From Oceanobacillus jordanicus (GTDB taxonomy: Bacteria; Bacillota; Bacilli; Bacillales; Amphibacillaceae), in the NCBI RefSeq assembly GCF_022095695.1, contig NZ_JAIFZM010000014.1, forward strand, positions 30,577-94,576: a DNA stretch of 64,000 bases. The letters are read 5' to 3'. The position numbers and the translations under genes were made by a program. Shown piece by piece: positions 46,122 through 57,799 of the stretch. Below the pieces are notes generated by a model. It saw only the letters and a list, made by a program, of their open reading frames with translations, had not been told where the DNA came from and searched no databases. The stretch's first letter is position 1. Every line of letters begins with the position of its first letter.

Positions 46122-46793
46122 ATGCAAGTCGCAACAAATCTTAAAGAAATTAATCGTAGAATAGAAGATGCTTGTAAAAATAGTAATCGCTCAGTAAAGG
46201 ATATCACCCTAATTGGGGTGACGAAATATGTTACAATAGAACGAACCGAGGAAGCAATTAAAGCTGGTGTATGCGATCTAGGGGAAAACCGTCTTGAGGG
46301 ATTTAGGGAAAAATACGATTACTTTAAGGGGACAGATGTTAAATGGCATTTTATCGGAACCCTACAGTCAAGAAAAGTTAAAGATGTTATCCATCAAGTT
46401 GATGTGATCCACTCATTAGACAGGATTTCTCTTGCTAAAGAGATTAATAAGCGTACCGAAAAAAAGATAGATTGTTTTATTCAAGTGAATGTAAGCAAAG
46501 AACAATCCAAGCATGGAATATTGCCAGAAGAGGTGCTTCCGTTTATTGAAAAGTTGCGTGAGTATGAAAATATTCGAGTAATTGGCTTAATGACGATGGC
46601 GCCACATACGGAAGACGAGACTGTGCTTCGTCAGGTCTTCAAAAGACTTGCATCCCTAAAAGCAGAAGTACAAGAGAAGCATTATAAATCAGCGCCTTGT
46701 GCGTATTTGTCAATGGGAATGAGCAACGACTATGAGGTGGCAATTGAAGAAGGAGCTACCCATATCCGAATCGGAACCAAATTAGTGGGGTGA
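46122..46793 (+). CDS. ylmE: YggS family PLP homeostasis protein (YlmE)
   Basis: A pyridoxal-phosphate-binding protein (PLPBP/YggS family) that buffers cellular PLP and has no known catalytic reaction. The lysine binding PLP is in [12 protein letters not shown] (K36). [13 protein letters not shown] and [24 protein letters not shown] are family signatures. The product is 223 aa. GGAGGAG precedes ATG 46122, and the 3' end is six bases before sepF. Confidence 0.95.
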   Translation: MQVATNLKEINRRIEDACKNSNRSVKDITLIGVTKYVTIERTEEAIKAGVCDLGENRLEGFREKYDYFKGTDVKWHFIGTLQSRKVKDVIHQVDVIHSLDRISLAKEINKRTEKKIDCFIQVNVSKEQSKHGILPEEVLPFIEKLREYENIRVIGLMTMAPHTEDETVLRQVFKRLASLKAEVQEKHYKSAPCAYLSMGMSNDYEVAIEEGATHIRIGTKLVG

Positions 46794-46798
46794 AAAAG

Positions 46799-47239
46799 AT
46801 GAGTATAAAAAACAAGTTAAAAAATTATTTTACCATGGATGAAGAATATGAGTATGAATATGTGGAAGTTCCAAATGATGAGCAAGCAGAACCTGAACAA
46901 AAAGAGACTCAGCAGGGAAAGAAGCAAAATGTTGTCAGCCTAACCAGTATGCAGCAAGCTTCCTCAAAGGTAGTACTGTGTGAGCCTAGAACCTATAATG
47001 AAGCACAAGAGATTGCTGACAATATTATGAACCGACGCGCCGTCGTTATTAATTTGCAACGAGTGGATCATCAGCAGGCAAAACGAATTGTTGATTTTTT
47101 AAGTGGTACTGTATATGCTCTAAATGGAGATATACAAAAGCTTGGGGCAGAGACTTTTCTCTGTACACCGGATAATGTAAATGTTTCTGGAACAATTTCA
47201 GAGGCACTTTCAGAAAATGATTTTGAAAAGGGATGGTAG
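46799..47239 (+). CDS. sepF: Cell division protein SepF (YlmF)
   Basis: SepF anchors FtsZ to the membrane and bundles filaments in Gram-positives. The N-terminal amphipathic helix ([10 protein letters not shown]) is the membrane anchor. An acidic linker follows, then the DUF552 core at about 60-140 ([40 protein letters not shown]). ATG 46799 was chosen because GTGGGGTGA lies directly upstream; the frame begins at GTG 46790 inside that site. The product is 146 aa. Confidence 0.95.
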   Translation: MSIKNKLKNYFTMDEEYEYEYVEVPNDEQAEPEQKETQQGKKQNVVSLTSMQQASSKVVLCEPRTYNEAQEIADNIMNRRAVVINLQRVDHQQAKRIVDFLSGTVYALNGDIQKLGAETFLCTPDNVNVSGTISEALSENDFEKGW

Positions 47240-47243
47240 ATAG

Positions 47244-47507
47244 ATGTTTCAATTATTTCAGTTATTAGATACAGCGCTTTATGTTTATAGTTTAGCGTTA
47301 ATTGTTTATATTTTTATGTCTTGGTTTCCTGGTGCAAGAGAATCGAGTATTGGAAGCTTTTTGACTAAAATTTGTGAGCCATATTTAGAACAGTTTCGGA
47401 AATTCATCCCACCTATCGGCATGATTGATTTATCTCCAATCGTAGGGATATTTGTCATTCATTTAGCGAGAATGGGATTATGGGAATTTTACAAGATATT
47501 ATTCTAG
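47244..47507 (+). CDS. ylmG: YggT family membrane protein YlmG
   Basis: An 87-residue YggT-family protein with two membrane helices (about 10-28 and 65-82) and the conserved loop MSWFPGARESSIGSFLTKI-EPYL. The family lies beside sepF in many bacteria; in plastids and cyanobacteria it affects nucleoid or FtsZ arrangement. Its Bacillus role is not established. AAAGGGATGG precedes ATG 47244, four bases after sepF. Confidence 0.93.
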   Translation: MFQLFQLLDTALYVYSLALIVYIFMSWFPGARESSIGSFLTKICEPYLEQFRKFIPPIGMIDLSPIVGIFVIHLARMGLWEFYKILF

Positions 47508-47517
47508 GATGGTACAT

Positions 47518-48294
47518 ATGGACATATATCAGCATTTTAGAAAAGATGAACAACCCTTTATTGATAAGGTGATATCTTGGAAGGAGCAGGTTGAGAGGAA
47601 CTTTCAACCAAGGCTTACCGATTTTCTTGATCCTAGAGAACAGCAGATTGTGAAAATGCTTATTGGTGGTGAGTCTTCGGATATAAAGCTTTCTTTTGAA
47701 GGTGGTACTGCTGAGGCTGAAAGGAAGCGTGCTGTTCTTGCTCCCTATTATGATGAAATAAGCATAGAAGATTTTCAGCTGACCTTATACCAAGCAACAT
47801 ATCAAAGTAAATTTATTACTGTAGAACATCGAGACGTAATGGGGGCGTTTTTGTCGCTAGGAATCAAGAGACAGAAATTCGGTGATATCACTGTTAAGAA
47901 TGGCATTTTGCAAATTGTTTTGGGGGATGAAATAGCCCCATTTGTAAGAGCGAATTTAAATATGATTAAAAAAGCCAAAGTAACACTTGAAGAAAAACCT
48001 TTATCTGAAGGATTGGCATCAGAACAGCAGTGGGATTTTTCCGATAAAACTGTTTCTTCTTTACGGTTAGATACGGTACTAAAAGAGATTTACCATCTAT
48101 CCAGAAAGGATGCGACTGCTTACATAACAAAACAGCAAGTGAAAGTGAATTATAAAGTAGTTGAAGACGGGAAGTACGGTCTTCAAGAAGGTGACTTATT
48201 GTCCTTAAGAGGGAAGGGAAGAAGTAAACTTGCTGCTGTTAATGGAACAACGAAAAAAGATAAGTTGAAAATAACCATTGCTGTGCTAAAATAA
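47518..48294 (+). CDS. ylmH: RNA-binding S4 domain protein YlmH
   Basis: A ribosome-associated RNA-binding protein of 258 aa. YlmH/RqcP has been linked to ribosome quality control with RqcH in B. subtilis. The C-terminal S4 domain (about 180-250, LRLDTVLKEIYHLSRKDA) binds RNA. ATG 47518 gives the family N-terminus MDIYQHFRKDE and has TAGGATGG upstream; an in-frame ATG at 47509 is too close to this site. It is 10 nt after ylmG. Confidence 0.93.
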   Translation: MDIYQHFRKDEQPFIDKVISWKEQVERNFQPRLTDFLDPREQQIVKMLIGGESSDIKLSFEGGTAEAERKRAVLAPYYDEISIEDFQLTLYQATYQSKFITVEHRDVMGAFLSLGIKRQKFGDITVKNGILQIVLGDEIAPFVRANLNMIKKAKVTLEEKPLSEGLASEQQWDFSDKTVSSLRLDTVLKEIYHLSRKDATAYITKQQVKVNYKVVEDGKYGLQEGDLLSLRGKGRSKLAAVNGTTKKDKLKITIAVLK

Positions 48295-48323
48295 AATCAT
48301 ACCCTTGCAGGAATACAACGATT

Positions 48324-48332
48324 TTTGTCGAA
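48324..48332 (+). promoter_or_regulatory. Candidate Spo0A box upstream of divIVA
   Basis: TTTGTCGAA is an exact match to the Spo0A binding-box consensus, about 100 nt before divIVA. No experimental link is known to me. Confidence 0.35.
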
Positions 48333-48338
48333 ATTAAG

Positions 48339-48364
48339 ATGGACAGGCATTATGGACAGGCATT
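48339..48364 (+). repeat. Two perfect tandem 13 bp repeats before divIVA
   Basis: ATGGACAGGCATT occurs twice with no gap (48339-48351 and 48352-48364), in the leader or promoter region of divIVA. Confidence 0.95.
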
Positions 48365-48432
48365 AATGAAAAATTGTTATTATTTATTATTTTTACAGAT
48401 GGAATGCTATTACTTTAAAGGAGGTGGCCAAT

Positions 48433-48936
48433 GTGCCATTAACGCCACTAGATATTCATAATAAGGAATTTACAAGAAAGTTTAAAGGATATGATGAAGA
48501 CGAGGTCAATGAATTTCTTGATCAGGTGATAAAAGATTATGAGATTGTGATCAGAGATAAAAAGGACCTTGCTGAAAAAGTAGAGCAACTGACAGAAAGA
48601 CTCGGACATTTTACGAATATTGAAGAAACACTTAATAAGTCTATTCTGATTGCGCAAGAAACTGCAGAAGAACTTAAAGGGAATGCGACGAAAGAATCGA
48701 AGCTAATCATTAAAGAAGCAGAAAAAAATGCAGATCGTATTATTAACGAAGCATTAAGTAAATCGAGACGTATCTCAATGGACGTAGAAGAACTTAAAAA
48801 ACAGGCTAAAGTTTTCCGTACACGCTTGAAAATGCTTGTTGAAGCCCAATTAGATATGATCGGGACAGATGATTGGGAACAGCTTTTTGACGCTGAAATT
48901 GGAGAAGAACTTGAATTAGCGGAAAATGAATCTTAA
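48433..48936 (+). CDS. divIVA: Cell-pole/septum protein DivIVA
   Basis: DivIVA senses negative membrane curvature, localises MinJ/MinCD, and anchors the chromosome via RacA at sporulation. The 167 aa protein has the N-terminal membrane-binding domain (PLTPLDIHNKEFTRKFKGYD) and long coiled coils (about 30-60 and 75-150). GTG 48433 gives the family N-terminus MPLTPLDIHN after AAAGGAGGTG; GTG 48424 overlaps the ribosome-binding site. The ileS promoter begins 4 bp after its stop. Confidence 0.96.
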   Translation: MPLTPLDIHNKEFTRKFKGYDEDEVNEFLDQVIKDYEIVIRDKKDLAEKVEQLTERLGHFTNIEETLNKSILIAQETAEELKGNATKESKLIIKEAEKNADRIINEALSKSRRISMDVEELKKQAKVFRTRLKMLVEAQLDMIGTDDWEQLFDAEIGEELELAENES

Positions 48937-48939
48937 ATC

Positions 48940-48968
48940 TTGACGGCGGCACATTTTTTACATATAAT
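48940..48968 (+). promoter_or_regulatory. Sigma-A promoter of ileS
   Basis: TTGACG (48940-48945), 17 bp, TATAAT (48963-48968). It starts just after the divIVA stop and precedes the T-box leader. Confidence 0.85.
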
Positions 48969-49009
48969 TCATAGACATAAACAAAGTGAATTGTAGGACA
49001 ATGATATAG

Positions 49010-49255
49010 GTAGACGTTGACGGAGACAGTATAGAAGGATCCTCTGATTATAGCGAACTGGAATATGGTGTGAGCCCAGTACAGAAACTTCTAGAACATC
49101 ACTCCCGAGTATTCATTGCGAACAAAGAGTAGTAATGAACGGTTTATCCTCGTTACGGATATCGAGTGAATTTAAAATCGCTATGGTTTTAAGTTTATAA
49201 GGGTGGTACCGCGAGTCTTCTCGTCCCTTTTGGGATTTGAGGGCTTTTTTTATTT
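49010..49255 (+). promoter_or_regulatory. Isoleucine T-box riboswitch (leader of ileS)
   Basis: A tRNA-sensing T-box leader. Stem I contains a GACAGTA-type element. GAACATCAC on its 3' side holds the specifier codon ATC (49098-49100, Ile). The T-box sequence AAGGGTGGTACCGCG is at 49199-49213. It is followed by a terminator whose arms are about 49213-49227 and 49232-49245, with a T run. Uncharged tRNA-Ile would stabilise the antiterminator and switch ileS on. Confidence 0.95.
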
Positions 49256-49277
49256 CATTGAAACAGGAGGAGCATTT

Positions 49278-52031
49278 ATGGATTATAAGGATACGTTATT
49301 AATGCCAAAGACAGAATTTCCGATGCGTGGAAATTTACCAAATAAAGAACCAAAACGCCAAGAGGAATGGGAAGAGAAGGATATCTATCAAAAAAGCCTT
49401 CAACGCTCTAAAGGAAAACCTTTGTTTGTGTTGCATGATGGACCTCCGTATGCAAATGGAGATATCCATATTGGGCATGCGCTTAATAAGATTTTAAAGG
49501 ATTTTATCACGCGTTATAAATCCATGACAGGTTACTATGCCCCATATGTACCAGGTTGGGATACACACGGCCTGCCAATTGAAACAGCTCTAACAAAGAA
49601 AAAGAAGGTAAAACGTAAAGAACTTAGCATTGCGGAATTTAGACAGCTATGTGCTGACTATGCTTTAGGTCAAGTTGATAGCCAGCGTACACAGTTCAAA
49701 CAGCTAGGTGTTAGAGGAGATTGGGATAACCCTTATATTACCTTAACAAAGGATTATGAAGCCGCCCAAATTAAAGTTTTTGGTGAAATGGCCAAAAAAG
49801 GATATATTTATAAAGGCCTTAAGCCTGTTTATTGGTCTCCTTCCTCCGAGTCTGCACTTGCTGAAGCGGAAATTGAGTATCATGACAAGCGGTCTGCTTC
49901 TATTTACGTAGGATTTGAAGTGAAGGATGGTAAAGACCTACTTGATGGTGGAGAGAAAATTATTATTTGGACAACTACACCATGGACCATGCCGGCAAAC
50001 TTAGGGATTAGTGTACATCCTGAATTAGAATATGTCGTCGTAGCGGCAAATAATGAAAAATTTGTTCTTGCTCAAGCCCTAGTGGAGTCGGTAGCAGAGA
50101 CACTAGAGTGGGAAAACTACGAAGTCATAAAAACATTTAAAGGGCAAGAAGCAGATCGTATTGTTGCCAAACATCCTTTCTATGATAGAGATTCGCTTGT
50201 AATGCTAGGCGATCATGTCACAACTGATGCAGGTACAGGTTGTGTTCATACCGCTCCAGGACACGGGGAAGACGACTTTTATGTTTCTCGTAGCTATGGC
50301 ATTGATGCATTATGTCCAGTAGATGAGAAAGGCGTATTTACCAATGAAGCACCAGGTTTTGAAGGTCTTTTCTATGATGAAGCGAATAAAGTTATCACAG
50401 AAAAGTTAGAGGAAGTCGGAGCACTATTGAAACTTAGCTTTATAACACACTCTTATCCACATGATTGGAGAACAAAAAAACCGACCATTTTCCGTGCTAC
50501 AGCCCAATGGTTTGCGTCTATTAAAGATTTCCGCCAGAACATTTTGGATGAGATTAAAGAAGTGAACTGGTATCCTAACTGGGGAGAAACACGCCTTTAC
50601 AACATGGTCCGTGATCGTGAAGATTGGTGTATTTCTCGTCAACGTACTTGGGGAGTACCTATCCCAGTATTTTACGCAGAGGATAACACTCCAATTGTTA
50701 CGGATGAAACAATTCAGCATGTTTCGGACCTTTTTAAAGAACATGGATCGAATATATGGTTTGAATGGGATGCGAAAGATTTATTGCCGGATGGGTTTAC
50801 GTCTGAAAATAGTCCGAAAGGTGTGTTCACCAAAGAGACAGATATCATGGATGTTTGGTTCGACTCAGGTTCATCCCATGAAGGAGTTTTAGAAGAACGT
50901 GATGACCTTCAACGTCCAGCAGATGTCTATCTAGAAGGTAGTGACCAATATCGTGGTTGGTTTAACTCTTCCCTATCTACTGCTGTAGCTGTGACTGGCA
51001 AATCGCCATATAAAACGGTCATCAGCCATGGATTTGTATTGGATGGTAATGGAAGGAAAATGAGTAAATCACTTGGTAATGTTATGGTCCCATCTAAGGT
51101 CCAGAAACAACTTGGTTCCGATATTTTAAGACTATGGGTGTCTTCAGTTGATTATCAAGCAGATGTTCGTATCTCAAATGATATTTTGAAGCAAATCTCT
51201 GAAGCTTACCGTAAGATCCGTAATACATTCCGCTTTATGTTAGCAAATCTTTCTGACTTTAATCCAGAAACAGATCGTGTTGCCCATAGTGATTTGGAAG
51301 AAGTGGATCAATATATGCTTCAACGCTTGCAACGTTTGTTGAAAGATGTAAGAGCAAATTATGAGAACTATGAGTTTTCTCCAATCTTCCACCAAATTCA
51401 TAATTTCTGTGCAGTTGATCTAAGCTCTTTCTATCTGGATTTTGCAAAAGATGTCTTATATATTGAGTCTAGAGAAAATCACCGTCGTAGAAGCATTCAG
51501 ACAGGATATTATGAGATTTTGACAACGCTGGTTAAGCTACTTACACCAATTATTCCGCATACCGCAGACGAGGTTTGGGAGTATATTCCAGGCACAAATG
51601 AGGAAAGTGTTCAGCTGACAGATATTCCAGAGGTAACAGATAATCAATTAGCTGAGCTATCCGAGAAATGGGATCACTTTATGAGAGTTAGAGATGATGT
51701 GTTAAAAGCATTAGAGGAAGCGCGGAATGATAAAGTAATTGGAAAATCGCTTGAGGCGAAGATCATCATTGTTCCAAAAGATCAGGAGACAAAAGATGTA
51801 TTAGAAGCACTGGCTCCACTACATCAGTACTTAATTGTTTCTGAAGCAGCCGTGCAAGAAAATGCAGAGAATACGAAAGCCTATAAATATGTGGATGTTG
51901 CTGTTGAAGCCCATCCTGGTGAAAAATGTGAACGTTGCTGGGTAGCGTCCGAAACAGTGGGCGAGGACAAGGAACATCCGACCCTTTGCACACGTTGTGC
52001 GGATGTGGTTAAGGAACATTATACTGCATAG
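49278..52031 (+). CDS. ileS: Isoleucyl-tRNA synthetase
   Basis: IleRS charges tRNA-Ile and edits valine. It is a class I synthetase with HIGH at residues 64-67 ([10 protein letters not shown]) and KMSKS at 594-598. The CP1 editing domain lies between them ([29 protein letters not shown]). C-terminal zinc-binding cysteines occur in CERCW and CTRC. The 917 aa length and zinc domain are of the bacterial ileS1 type. ATG 49278 follows AGGAGG; the longer frame from 49203 runs through the T-box terminator and is not coding. Confidence 0.97.
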   Translation: MDYKDTLLMPKTEFPMRGNLPNKEPKRQEEWEEKDIYQKSLQRSKGKPLFVLHDGPPYANGDIHIGHALNKILKDFITRYKSMTGYYAPYVPGWDTHGLPIETALTKKKKVKRKELSIAEFRQLCADYALGQVDSQRTQFKQLGVRGDWDNPYITLTKDYEAAQIKVFGEMAKKGYIYKGLKPVYWSPSSESALAEAEIEYHDKRSASIYVGFEVKDGKDLLDGGEKIIIWTTTPWTMPANLGISVHPELEYVVVAANNEKFVLAQALVESVAETLEWENYEVIKTFKGQEADRIVAKHPFYDRDSLVMLGDHVTTDAGTGCVHTAPGHGEDDFYVSRSYGIDALCPVDEKGVFTNEAPGFEGLFYDEANKVITEKLEEVGALLKLSFITHSYPHDWRTKKPTIFRATAQWFASIKDFRQNILDEIKEVNWYPNWGETRLYNMVRDREDWCISRQRTWGVPIPVFYAEDNTPIVTDETIQHVSDLFKEHGSNIWFEWDAKDLLPDGFTSENSPKGVFTKETDIMDVWFDSGSSHEGVLEERDDLQRPADVYLEGSDQYRGWFNSSLSTAVAVTGKSPYKTVISHGFVLDGNGRKMSKSLGNVMVPSKVQKQLGSDILRLWVSSVDYQADVRISNDILKQISEAYRKIRNTFRFMLANLSDFNPETDRVAHSDLEEVDQYMLQRLQRLLKDVRANYENYEFSPIFHQIHNFCAVDLSSFYLDFAKDVLYIESRENHRRRSIQTGYYEILTTLVKLLTPIIPHTADEVWEYIPGTNEESVQLTDIPEVTDNQLAELSEKWDHFMRVRDDVLKALEEARNDKVIGKSLEAKIIIVPKDQETKDVLEALAPLHQYLIVSEAAVQENAENTKAYKYVDVAVEAHPGEKCERCWVASETVGEDKEHPTLCTRCADVVKEHYTA

Positions 52032-52038
52032 GTTTTTC

Positions 52039-52073
52039 AATACTCCTCTTAGTACTAAGGGGAGTATTTTTTT
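52039..52073 (+). terminator. Terminator after ileS
   Basis: AATACTCC pairs with GGAGTATT, with an inner CTTAGTACTAAG palindrome, then a T run. Confidence 0.9.
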
Positions 52074-52110
52074 GAGATAAGAAAGTATAATATGTTATGC
52101 CTTAAATTAT

Positions 52111-52200
52111 GGGCCAGGAAAAGCCGGGTCATCGTTGCAGTTAAACCAGTTCGGGCTATTTTAGTTGGCATTCCTTAGATCGAGTGCTTGCGCTTTTGTG
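52111..52200 (-). repeat. Degenerate third copy of repeat family 1
   Basis: On the minus strand it shows AAAGCGCAAGC, TAAGGAATGCCAACTAA, GCAACG-ATGACCCGG and CTGGCCCA, in the same order as the Bacillaceae-1-like part of copies 1 and 2. The CCTC-GTCCT-GAGG hairpin is gone and the second loop is CTTTTC instead of ATCCT, so the RNA motif is decayed. Confidence 0.7.
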
Positions 52201-52213
52201 CATGAGTACTGAA

Positions 52214-52242
52214 TTGAAAATTTCTTCATTTACGTTTAAGAT
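52214..52242 (+). promoter_or_regulatory. Sigma-A-like promoter for lspA-ylyB
   Basis: TTGAAA (52214-52219), 17 bp, TAAGAT (52237-52242), 36 bp before lspA and after the ileS terminator. Confidence 0.5.
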
Positions 52243-52278
52243 AATAAGGACACATATTGGAGAATCGGAGGAACAAGA

Positions 52279-52749
52279 ATGTACATATACTATATTATTT
52301 CGCTCATCGTGATCGGAATAGACCAATTTACTAAATGGCTGGTTGTTAAAAATATGGATTACGGTGAAGAAATAACGATTATCGATCAGTTTTTTTCGCT
52401 AACCTCCCATCGAAATACAGGGGCTGCATGGGGCATATTAGAGGGTCAAATGATTTTCTTTTATATTATAACGCTTGTTGTTGTAATTGGCATTATCGTA
52501 TACATGCAACGTTACGCAAAGGGAAATCGTGGGTTGGCAATCGCGTTAAGTCTTCTTCTGGGTGGGGCAATTGGGAATTTTATTGATCGATTGTTTCGTA
52601 AGGAAGTTGTCGATTTTTTTGATTTTGTTATCTTTGGTTATGATTTCCCGATATTTAATATAGCTGACTCGGCTCTTGTAGTTGGTGTGTTTTGCATTAT
52701 TATTGCTACAATAATGGATGAGTTAAAGAAAGGAAAAGGTAAAAAATGA
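52279..52749 (+). CDS. lspA: Lipoprotein signal peptidase LspA
   Basis: LspA is the membrane aspartic protease that removes signal peptides from prolipoproteins such as CtaC in this window. It has four membrane helices in 156 aa. The catalytic aspartates are D103 (GNFIDRLF) and D130 ([11 protein letters not shown]). [10 protein letters not shown] near 43-52 is the conserved substrate-contact motif. ATG 52279 follows GGAGGAA. It overlaps ylyB by four bases. B. subtilis ylyA, between ileS and lspA, is absent. Confidence 0.96.
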   Translation: MYIYYIISLIVIGIDQFTKWLVVKNMDYGEEITIIDQFFSLTSHRNTGAAWGILEGQMIFFYIITLVVVIGIIVYMQRYAKGNRGLAIALSLLLGGAIGNFIDRLFRKEVVDFFDFVIFGYDFPIFNIADSALVVGVFCIIIATIMDELKKGKGKK

Positions 52750-53657
52750 GTTTATTTCAACATGAGGTAATAGCTTCTGAAGCAAGTACACGATTGGACA
52801 AGCTGCTTTCAGAAATTAATCCGGATAGCTCCAGGTCCCAAGTCCAGTCATGGATTAGCAAGGGACTTGTTAAAGTCAATGGCCAAGAGTCAAAGGCGAA
52901 CTACAAGTGTCAAGAAGGAGATATGCTCGATTGGTCTATACCAGAGCCTGAGGCATTAAAGATCCTTCCAGAAAACATACCATTGGATATTGTGTATGAA
53001 GATCAAGATTTATTAGTAGTGAATAAGGAGAAGGGCATGGTTGTTCACCCTTCAGCAGGGCATCAAACAGGAACAATGGTGAACGCACTTCTTTACCATT
53101 GTCAGGACCTTTCCGGTATAAATGGTGTAGAGAGACCAGGGATCGTTCATCGAATCGATAAGGATACTAGTGGTCTCCTTGTAGTTGCTAAAAATGATCT
53201 TGCCCATAGAAATTTATCAGAACAAATGTCTGAAAAGACAATTGAACGTAAATATGAAGCGCTCGTCCATGGGGAAATTCCTCATGAAACAGGTATGGTT
53301 GATGCTCCAATTGGAAGAGACCCTAAGGATAGGCAAAAAATGGCTGTGGTGGACAATGGAAAATCCGCGATTACGCATTTTCAAGTATTAAAAAGCTATC
53401 CAGATTATACACGGATCGAATGCCAGCTGGAGACAGGAAGAACGCATCAAATTCGCGTACACATGAGATATATTGGCTACCCTCTTGTAGGGGATCCCAA
53501 ATATGGTCCAAGAAAAACATTGGATGCAAACGGCCAAGTGTTGCATGCTAAATCGCTTGCGTTTACTCATCCTAAAACAGGTGAGTGGCTAAAATTCGAA
53601 GCGCCTTTACCGACCTACTTTGCAGATGTAATAGACTATATTGAGAAAATGTATTGA
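52746..53657 (+). CDS. ylyB: Pseudouridine synthase YlyB (RluD family)
   Basis: A RluA/RluD-type rRNA pseudouridine synthase that likely acts on 23S rRNA. It has an N-terminal S4 RNA-binding domain (about 15-62, [20 protein letters not shown]) and a catalytic domain with [11 protein letters not shown], catalytic Asp D138. The C-terminal signature is [19 protein letters not shown]. The product is 303 aa. It is translationally coupled to lspA (ATGA overlap). The pyrR promoter -35 overlaps its last codons. Confidence 0.94.
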   Translation: MSLFQHEVIASEASTRLDKLLSEINPDSSRSQVQSWISKGLVKVNGQESKANYKCQEGDMLDWSIPEPEALKILPENIPLDIVYEDQDLLVVNKEKGMVVHPSAGHQTGTMVNALLYHCQDLSGINGVERPGIVHRIDKDTSGLLVVAKNDLAHRNLSEQMSEKTIERKYEALVHGEIPHETGMVDAPIGRDPKDRQKMAVVDNGKSAITHFQVLKSYPDYTRIECQLETGRTHQIRVHMRYIGYPLVGDPKYGPRKTLDANGQVLHAKSLAFTHPKTGEWLKFEAPLPTYFADVIDYIEKMY

Positions 53658-53682
53658 CATGAACGGCGAACTTTGTAATAAT
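53654..53682 (+). promoter_or_regulatory. Sigma-A promoter of the pyr operon
   Basis: A perfect TTGACA (53654-53659) is followed by TAATAAT about 16-17 bp later. It lies across the ylyB stop and directly precedes the PyrR-controlled leader. Confidence 0.72.
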
Positions 53683-53701
53683 GAACCAAATGAATAGTTG
53701 A

Positions 53702-54359
<658 letters not shown>

Positions 54360-54383
54360 CAGGAGGATCCTGCTTTTATAAAA

Positions 54384-54490
54384 CCTTTAAACAGATACAG
54401 AGAGATCTGCAAGGTTGCCTTAGGAGACGTGTATACCCATAACAATACACGTATACCTCTTTGCAACTTTTGCAAAGAGGTTTTTTTATG
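54384..54490 (+). promoter_or_regulatory. PyrR-dependent attenuator 2, between pyrR and pyrB
   Basis: The binding loop at 54384-54414 (CAGAT-ACAGAGAG-ATCTG then CAAGG) matches the PyrR site pattern. An ACGTGTAT/ATACACGT hairpin (54428-54453) and a strong terminator (CCTCTTTGCA/TTGCAAAGAGG plus T run, 54459-54489) follow. Confidence 0.85.
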
Positions 54491-54497
54491 TCTCTAA

Positions 54498-56698
<2,201 letters not shown>

Positions 56699-56706
<8 letters not shown>

Positions 56707-57799
56707 AAAGCAGCTCGTATTAGAAGATGGAACAGTATTAAACGGAGAAGGATTTGGAAGTGACCGTATGATGGTAGGCGAAATAGTCTTTAATACAGGG
56801 ATGACAGGCTATCAGGAGATTATTACTGATCCATCTTATTGTGGACAGATTGTAACCATGACCTATCCGCTTGCAGGCAATTATGGAATAAATCGAGATG
56901 ACTTTGAAACCGTCCATCCATTCATTCATGGATTTATCGTAAAAGAAACCTGTGAGATTCCATCCAATTTTCGTAGTGAAGAAAGCCTTGATAGCTACCT
57001 TAAGGCTCATGATATTCCTGGCGTATATGGGATTGATACAAGAAAGTTGACTAAAATAATTCGTAAACACGGTACGATGAAAGCAATTATCGCAGATCAA
57101 AGCGAAGATGTAGAAACACTGCTTGAAAAATTACATAGACAGAAGCTACCAACAGATCAAGTGCCTAAGACTTCGACTATTAAGCCTTATGTTGTGCCAG
57201 GCAGAGGCAGAAGGATTGTTCTAGTCGATTTCGGAATGAAACATGGCATTTTGCGTGAACTCACAAAACGAAATTGCCATATTATAGTAGTGCCATACAA
57301 CTATAGTGCAGAAAACATCCTTCGATTAAAACCAGATGGCATCATGTTGACAAATGGTCCAGGAGACCCTAAGGATGTCCCAGAAGCAATTAACATGATA
57401 GCAGAGCTTATTGGAAAAGTGCCGATCTTTGGGATTTGTCTAGGTCATCAATTACTGGCACTTGCCTGTGGAGCCGACACAGAAAAGATGAAGTTTGGGC
57501 ACAGAGGATCCAATCACCCAGTCAAGGACTTGGACAAAGAAAGAACTTATATAACATCACAGAATCATAGCTATGCAGTTAAAGAAGCTTCACTTACAAA
57601 TACAGATTTACAGCTTACTCAAATTGCTTTAAATGATGGCACAGTAGAAGGGGTAAAGCATAAGCATTATGCTGCATTTTCTGTCCAGTACCATCCTGAG
57701 AGCTCTCCAGGTCCAGATGATACGAATCATTTATTTGATCAGTTTTTGGAATTGATTGACGAAGCCCAGAGAAAAAACAAGGAGGAAGCATATGCCTAA
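56699..57799 (+). CDS. pyrAA: Carbamoyl phosphate synthase small subunit (pyrimidine-specific)
   Basis: The glutaminase subunit supplies ammonia to PyrAB. The class I amidotransferase nucleophile is C247 in [12 protein letters not shown], and the His/Glu pair is in [12 protein letters not shown]. The N-terminal CPSase domain begins [18 protein letters not shown] 56699 follows AAGGAGG; an ATG at 56693 abuts that site. The product is 366 aa. It overlaps the next gene by 8 nt. Confidence 0.96.

Noticed and set aside
49203..49277. Longer N-terminus for ileS beginning at 49203
   Set aside because: These bases form the T-box and its terminator. AGGAGG and the family N-terminus place the start at 49278.
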